Origin: Euonymus europaeus
Taxonomy: Eukaryota; Streptophyta; Magnoliopsida; Celastrales; Celastraceae
Assembly (NCBI GenBank): GCA_963580455.1
Contig: OY756960.1
Span: 22,317,238-22,381,237, forward strand
Direction of reading: 5' to 3'
Length of the DNA: 64,000 nt
Shown: positions 59,551 to 64,000 of the stretch, one piece after another
Numbering within the stretch: the stretch's first letter is position 1
Layout: the number at the start of each line of letters is the position of its first letter
Notes under the pieces: model-generated
The model's input: only the letters and a program-made list of their open reading frames with translations
Databases searched by the model: none
Told to the model about the DNA's origin: nothing
Position numbers and translations under genes: made by a program

Positions 59551-59912
59551 TTATGTCTGCTCTGCGAACTCACCAAACACGAATTCGATGTTACTTGTTA
59601 GAATATGCAATTTACATGAACTTGTGAAGTTACTGGGAATGTGTAGAAAATCTGACTTGATCTTCAGAGACTTTGACATTCCTACCTTCGTGGCCTTAAG
59701 TGCTTCAGCTCCATTCCTTCGGCCTGCCCAAACGTGAAACATCACAAGCTCAGCCAATATCCTTCCTACTCCTGGAGCCATATTGAATCCATGACCGGAA
59801 AACCCTCCTCCGATCACCACATTCTCTGCAAACTTCCCTCCCAGAAAATCAATCACGATATCCTCATCTGGGCTCATCGAGTAAATGCTCATCTGGGCTC
59901 ATCGAATAAATG
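59551..59912 (-). pseudogene. 3' fragment of a sarcosine oxidase-like FAD oxidoreductase, disrupted
   Basis: The minus strand reads IYSMSPDEDIVIDFLGGKFA then VIGGGFSGHGFNMAPGVGRI and LAEL. This is the C-terminal signature of plant sarcosine oxidase/N-methyl amino acid oxidase-like proteins, where the GGFSGHGFKM..VGRI helix helps hold the FAD. Only about 100 residues remain, and the FAD-binding N-terminus is absent. At the fragment's upstream edge a 25-bp segment is tandemly duplicated (59863-59887 and 59888-59912, one mismatch), which shifts the frame. The region downstream of VGRI has lost the usual ending. In Arabidopsis a sarcosine oxidase gene (At2g24580, from memory) neighbours WRKY17, so this is probably a positional relic. 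Confidence 0.78.
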
Positions 59913-60916
59913 CACAACTGGATTGCAACCGGTCCATTATTGGAGGTCGAATCTAACAAAATTGCAGATTCACAAGCCACCAGGGATGAATTGGAGGTTC
60001 ATTTGGATACAATTAATGTGTTTTTTTGTAGCTACAATATAAAAAAAAATAGACTAGCCCTTGACTCATAGGTTTGAGGATCGAAACCTTGTTCCGATAA
60101 TTTTGGTATAGTTTTCTTTTCTTCTGGCCAACTGTTAGAGGCTTGAAGGACGTCCGTTTGTGAACATTAATGAATCTATCTATGCTGAATAAAAAGCAGA
60201 CGCTGTAAATTTTAAGTTTGGGGCATCCACATGATCACAAGAAGCACATGGTAATAGTACTAATGGATTGATGGGGTTCAACCATCACATATTATGTGGT
60301 TATTATAATTCTATTTGATCGTTACATCAACAACAAATATTAGTTCAGACATGTAGTCTTGAGATAATCTTTGATGCGTCTCGATCTCCTCCATAGCAAG
60401 CGTCTCCAATCTCTTAAACCCTACAAAACTAAATTAAATTAATCGATCGAGAATAAGAGATTAGGTTAATTAATTGTGAAGGATGTAACAAATGAGTTCT
60501 TGGTCTAGTAGTAGCCACTCGAACAGGTTGAATATTCAACTCATCTGACACGCTAAATTAACAGACATTAAAATCAATATATATAATTTAAGAGGTTAAA
60601 ATCGATATGTATATACACGTCTTAAATTTTTGGCTATTTTTAAGGTTCAAATTATTTCTTAAAAAATTTATGAAAACTATATTTATATTTTGATCGATTT
60701 TAAGAATCCGACAATATATTGTTTGTTCAAAACAAAAATCAAATATAAATTGAAAAGTGTATGAAATGACTTTTATTTTATATCTAACGATTTAGAATTA
60801 TCATGCATTTTTTATTTTGAATTTAATTTTCGTTTCAAACAAAAATATATATATATCATTGCATTCAAAAAAAGATTATTTGGTGATAAGTCCTTTATAT
60901 GGAATTTATATTCCAT
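59913..60916. other. AT-rich intergenic region
   Basis: No gene is supported. Stretches at 60060-60110 and 60490-60560 read like eroded retroelement or tRNA-like sequence, but I could not build a cloverleaf or find LTR ends. Confidence 0.3.
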
Positions 60917-60919
60917 TTA

Positions 60920-61228
60920 GGCCTTGCTTGGGAGAGGTGTTCGGAGGGGTTGGGAGAGGTTCGTGAACAAGCGAACCCCTCCGAATCCTTGCTTGGCGCG
61001 AACATCTCAAGGTGTTCGGAGGGGTTCACGAACCCCTCCCAACACCCCTTTTCCCAACCCCTCATTTTGAGGGGTTGGGAGGTGTTCACTCACATTAAAG
61101 GCTCCCAACCCCTCTCATACCAATCAAGGGTTCACTTTTATGAACCCCTCCCAACCCAACACCTCTCAACTCTATCCCTCCCAACCCCTCTCAACCCAAC
61201 ACCTCCCAACCCATCTCCCAAGCATAGC
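60920..61228. mobile_element. Tourist-like (PIF/Harbinger) MITE, 309 bp
   Basis: The left end is GGCCTTGCTTGGGAGAGGTG and the reverse complement of the right end is GCTATGCTTGGGAGATGGG. TTA flanks both sides (60917-60919 and 61229-61231), the typical 3-bp duplication of this superfamily. The interior is made of repeated CCCCTCCCAACCC and GGGGTTGGGAGG units in both orientations, so the element folds extensively. Its GC content stands out from the AT-rich surroundings. The frames on both strands here are artefacts. Confidence 0.8.
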
Positions 61229-61799
61229 TTAGTCTTTTTGAAAAGTTTGTAACCCAATACATCCCCAATTATTTGAAGTTTAGCTCAATAAGGATAACTT
61301 TAAATTTTAACCTCAATTAATGACAATTTTACCCTCCACTCATTTAAACCCATCCTTATTTTTATTAGTACAGGATTGCTCCTTATTTAGGAAATAATTA
61401 TTTTAATAAAATAAATATAAATACAATCTCGGAAAGTTTGATGAAAATCATGTATTTTATCTATATATTTTTAAAGATAAACTAATATTTTCTCTTTTGA
61501 TGAATCAAAGTGAAGAGTCGATCAACCAAATTTTTTTTTCTTTCATGAAAATTAAGCGCATACACTCACATGCGCAAAATTTAGTTCACTCAGTAACCTA
61601 TGCATATACATTAATATCTGTGAATCATTATATTATTAAAATCAACAATGAAACACTTATCCATCAACAAAAAGTCATCCAATACAAATGTCAATATTTT
61701 TATTACATTCTTCACTAACAACCAAAACTAATAACTTATGAGAATAATATCATAATAAAACTCAATTCATATTTTAAACAAAACCAAATACCATAACAA
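61229..61799. other. AT-rich intergenic region
   Basis: No gene, TIR or LTR end is seen. The frame at 61497-61718 is a stop-poor AT stretch with no family resemblance. Confidence 0.3.
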
Positions 61800-62680
61800 T
61801 TTTTAACCGTTTTGGTGACTTTTGCGAAAATCCTCTGAATTCTAGGTAAGAAATCCTCTGATTTTTTTTGGCATAATTTCAAAAACTCTTTTGAATTGTT
61901 TTGGTGAGTTTAGTAAAATTATCTGAATTCTTGATAAGTTTGAGAAATCCTCTAATCATCTAAATTTTTAGTTGTTTTTTTTGTTTCATTTTGATAAAGT
62001 TTAGGGTTTTGAAGTTTAAGATTTTAGAGTTTAGAGTTTATGGTATAAGGTTTTAGGGTTTAGGAGAACATAATTCATTATTTAGGATTTTGGGGTTTAG
62101 AACTTAAGGTTTAAGGTTTAGGAATATATGTTAGTAAAATTTTAAGATTTTCTTGTTATTTTTGTAAATTCTTCTTAATTATTTATAAGATTTTTTTGTT
62201 CAAAATTAAAACTAGAATTGTTTACATTCAGAGGATTTATGGAAAATTCAGAGGATTTTTGAAAAATTCAGAGGATTTCTGGTTATAAGGTTTAAAGTTC
62301 AAGAGTCTGTGTTTAAAATATTAGAGTTTAGTGTTTATACTTTATGATTTTGGGATTTAAGATATTAGGATTTAATATTTATGATTTTGGGATTTTTATT
62401 ATATATTTTATGCAATCCTCTATTTTTTTCGCTTAATTTCAAAAATTTCTTTGATTTATTTTGGTAAATTTTGTGAAATCCTCTGAAATTTTTTGTTATT
62501 TTTTGTTTGATTTTCAAAAAATCTATATTTCTTTGATATATTTTTATGAAATCATCTGAATTTATTTGCTTAATTTTGAAAACTATTTTGATTGGTTTTG
62601 ATGAGTTTTGAGAAATCCTCTGAATTCTGGATAAATTTGAGAAATCCTCTGAGTTCATTCAGAGGATTTGACGAATGAAC
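61800..62680. repeat. Degenerate repeat field built from an AAATCCTCTGAATT motif and telomere-like TTTAGGG/GGTTTA words
   Basis: AAATCCTCTGAAT or its reverse complement ATTCAGAGGATTT recurs at about 61830, 61852, 62226, 62246, 62266, 62476, 62614, 62642 and 62660. Three copies are spaced exactly 20 bp apart at 62226-62278. Longer units are recognisable: TTTTGGTGAGTTT...GAAATCCTCTGA recurs in direct orientation at about 61810, 61900 and 62595. Between 61985 and 62130 the DNA is full of GTTTAGGG, GTTTAAG and GGTTTTAGGG words resembling plant telomere repeat, without regular phasing. Confidence 0.6.
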
Positions 62681-64000
62681 ATTTAAACATATCGATGATG
62701 GATCTCATTGGAAAGAGTTTTTCGTGTTGATTATGAATATATTTTTTTTAAAAAAATCCGACTTGTATTTTGAGAGAAAAAATTGTTTTAAAGTTTTTAA
62801 AAGAAAAAAAAAGGAATCTGGTGATGTCAGCATATGTCATGCACATAAGGATTTATTGAAATAAGAGTAGTTTTGTCCAGAATTATTTAAATGATGTTTT
62901 GGAATATTAAAAAATTGAAGGGAGTGAATGGAATACATATTTTTATTAAAGGATTTATTGGTGAATCTCCCTTAAAAAAATCGACTAAAATATAAATATA
63001 ATTTTTAAAAAATATTTTAAACCCAAAAGGTTGAATCTTTCATGATAGAATTTCTCTGTGTATATGATTGGGAGGTAGGGATGACTGACTGAGTGAAAGA
63101 GATTGTGATGACACCAGCATCAGGATCGGCAATTTTGGAAGATCAATCTTCACCGTTATCGACCCACCGCCCCCGCAAGCTTTTGGCCTTGGTTGGCATT
63201 ACCAGTGCATCCCACTCTCAAATGTTTCCCCCAAACAGCACTGATTAATCTTCCACATCTTCTTACTTACCGCCGCAATCGTTACTCCCTTAATCCGCTT
63301 ATTTCCAAGACAGGCAGAGTATGTTGATAGAGTACGTTGATAGAGTATAAGCTCTCGTAAAACGTCAAAGTTGAGAGTGTCTGAGAGTATGGGGACAGAG
63401 TATACCAAACGGAGGCATGCAATTAATTACAAGCACAAATCAATCTATAGATATATATTTGGTGCTAGCTAACGTACGGTCGTAGGGAGAGGTTTGTAAA
63501 GAGTAGCTCTTCCTGAAATTGCTGATGCCAACGAGAACAAGCTAAAACAACAGAGTGCGAATGCTATGAAAATAACGATATTTGAGCAGCCATTCTATGT
63601 TTTCTTTCCAGAGATGAAAACGATTTTATCACAACAACAGCAGTTCTTCCTTCCTTTGCTTTATAGTGATTGCCGGAAGCTTTAAAGTTAAAGGGATTCC
63701 TTTGGAAAAAGCACAAGGCTGCAGTCATTCCGAATTTATTGAAAAAATGTTTTGCATTTTAATTCTCAATATAATAAATTTAATAAGCGGCAGATTAATG
63801 AGGATGATTTGTTAAACCAACAAAATGACATCTTTTCATTCATCAAGGGAAAATTAATTAATAGTATAAGAATTACTGACGTATAAGCAGTAATTCATTT
63901 AGTAGTCAATTGGTATATAATGGTTTTATCCATCGTCATCCGATCATTTATCCTAAAATCAACCTGACTCCAATAAGTGCATTCATTTATATCGAAGCTC
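62681..64000. other. Right-end intergenic region
   Basis: AT-rich with a GC-richer island at about 63065-63300. An ATG frame of about 50 codons starts at 63108, and a minus-strand frame covers 63199-63408, but neither matches a family I know. A short direct repeat GTTGATAGAGTA lies near 63323-63345. Confidence 0.3.

Noticed and set aside
60050..60110. GGATCGAAACC-type sequence considered as a tRNA T-arm
   Set aside because: No acceptor, D or anticodon stems could be formed around it.
60895..61252. 117-aa and 64-aa frames rich in NPSEH and PLPTQH repeats
   Set aside because: They read the internal repeats of a Tourist-like MITE with TTA flanks.
61826..62672. Repeated 13-bp motif field considered as a CRISPR-like array
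   Set aside because: Copies occur in both orientations at irregular spacing, spacers are not unique, and the host is a plant nuclear genome.
63108..63263. ATG frame of about 50 codons containing RPRKLLALVGI, considered as a first exon (glycosyltransferase-like)
   Set aside because: The resemblance is limited to a few residues, it stops after 51 codons and no matching downstream exon was found.
63199..63430. Possible MITE end (CCTCCGTTTGGTATACTCTG on the minus strand)
   Set aside because: The end looks transposon-like, but no inverted partner or target duplication was found.
1..64000. Search for endogenous viral genes or organelle DNA insertions
   Set aside because: I saw no viral polymerase, coat or movement-protein motifs and no recognisable plastid or mitochondrial gene segment.

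Overview
This window is nuclear DNA from a flowering plant, a eudicot. Several genes have many introns with GT-AG boundaries. The intergenic DNA is AT-rich and full of degraded transposons. Every well-preserved protein belongs to a land-plant family: F-box/kelch AFR, CBS-PPR, EXO70G, a group IId WRKY, a DUF761 protein, a plant calmodulin-binding-domain protein and an OXS3-like protein. The species cannot be named from the sequence.

Layout, left to right. 0.7-2.0 kb (+): calmodulin-binding-domain protein. 2.7-3.1 kb (-): DUF761 protein. 3.8-6.1 kb (-): mitochondrial ribosomal protein bL28 in two exons. 6.5-11.8 kb (-): a 12-exon PPR + CBS gene whose reading frame I could follow through every splice site (575 aa). 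12.2-13.5 kb: three MITE-like elements. 14.3-15.4 kb (+): intronless AFR. 16.4-21.5 kb: a block with Helitron-like ends carrying a LINE RNase H scrap. 22.2 kb (+): GNAT acetyltransferase. 23.2 kb (+): 66-aa zinc-ribbon protein. 23.9-25.6 kb (-): PTRHD1-type PTH2 protein. 26.6-27.3 kb: TIR element. 27.9-28.8 kb (-): OXS3-like protein. 29-33 kb: transposon debris and no gene. 33.2-35.1 kb (-): EXO70G. 36.2-36.9 kb: second copy of the 26.6-kb TIR element. 37.7-38.6 kb: foldback element interrupted by a solo LTR. 39.6-41.1 kb (-): WRKY IId. 44.1-44.9 kb: another solo LTR. 45.3 kb: a near-perfect 120-bp palindrome. 45.7-46.2 kb: a Q/N-rich pseudogene. 47.3-56.9 kb (+): a very large coiled-coil, tail-anchored protein (2749 aa over 8 exons). 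57.6-58.9 kb: a LINE 3' fragment lying in what looks like its 3'-UTR intron. 59.6-59.9 kb (-): a broken sarcosine-oxidase-like fragment. 60.9 kb: a Tourist-like MITE. 61.8-62.7 kb: a degenerate short-motif repeat field. The last 1.3 kb holds no gene I can support.

The genes do not form a pathway or operon. They are ordinary housekeeping and regulatory plant genes: mitochondrial translation, organellar RNA, exocytosis, trans-Golgi tethering, light signalling and transcription. The best biological story is evolutionary. From memory, the neighbours match three separate Arabidopsis neighbourhoods: At5g10660-At5g10700, At2g24540-At2g24580 and At4g31460-At4g31570. This window therefore looks like a less fractionated version of one ancestral block. 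I found no CRISPR array, rRNA, tRNA or viral gene, and nothing I would call a wholly new system. The most unusual items are the paired TIR elements with triplicated internal units, the nested foldback/solo-LTR insertion, the Helitron-like block, the 120-bp palindrome and the exact 147-bp tandem repeats inside the coiled-coil gene.
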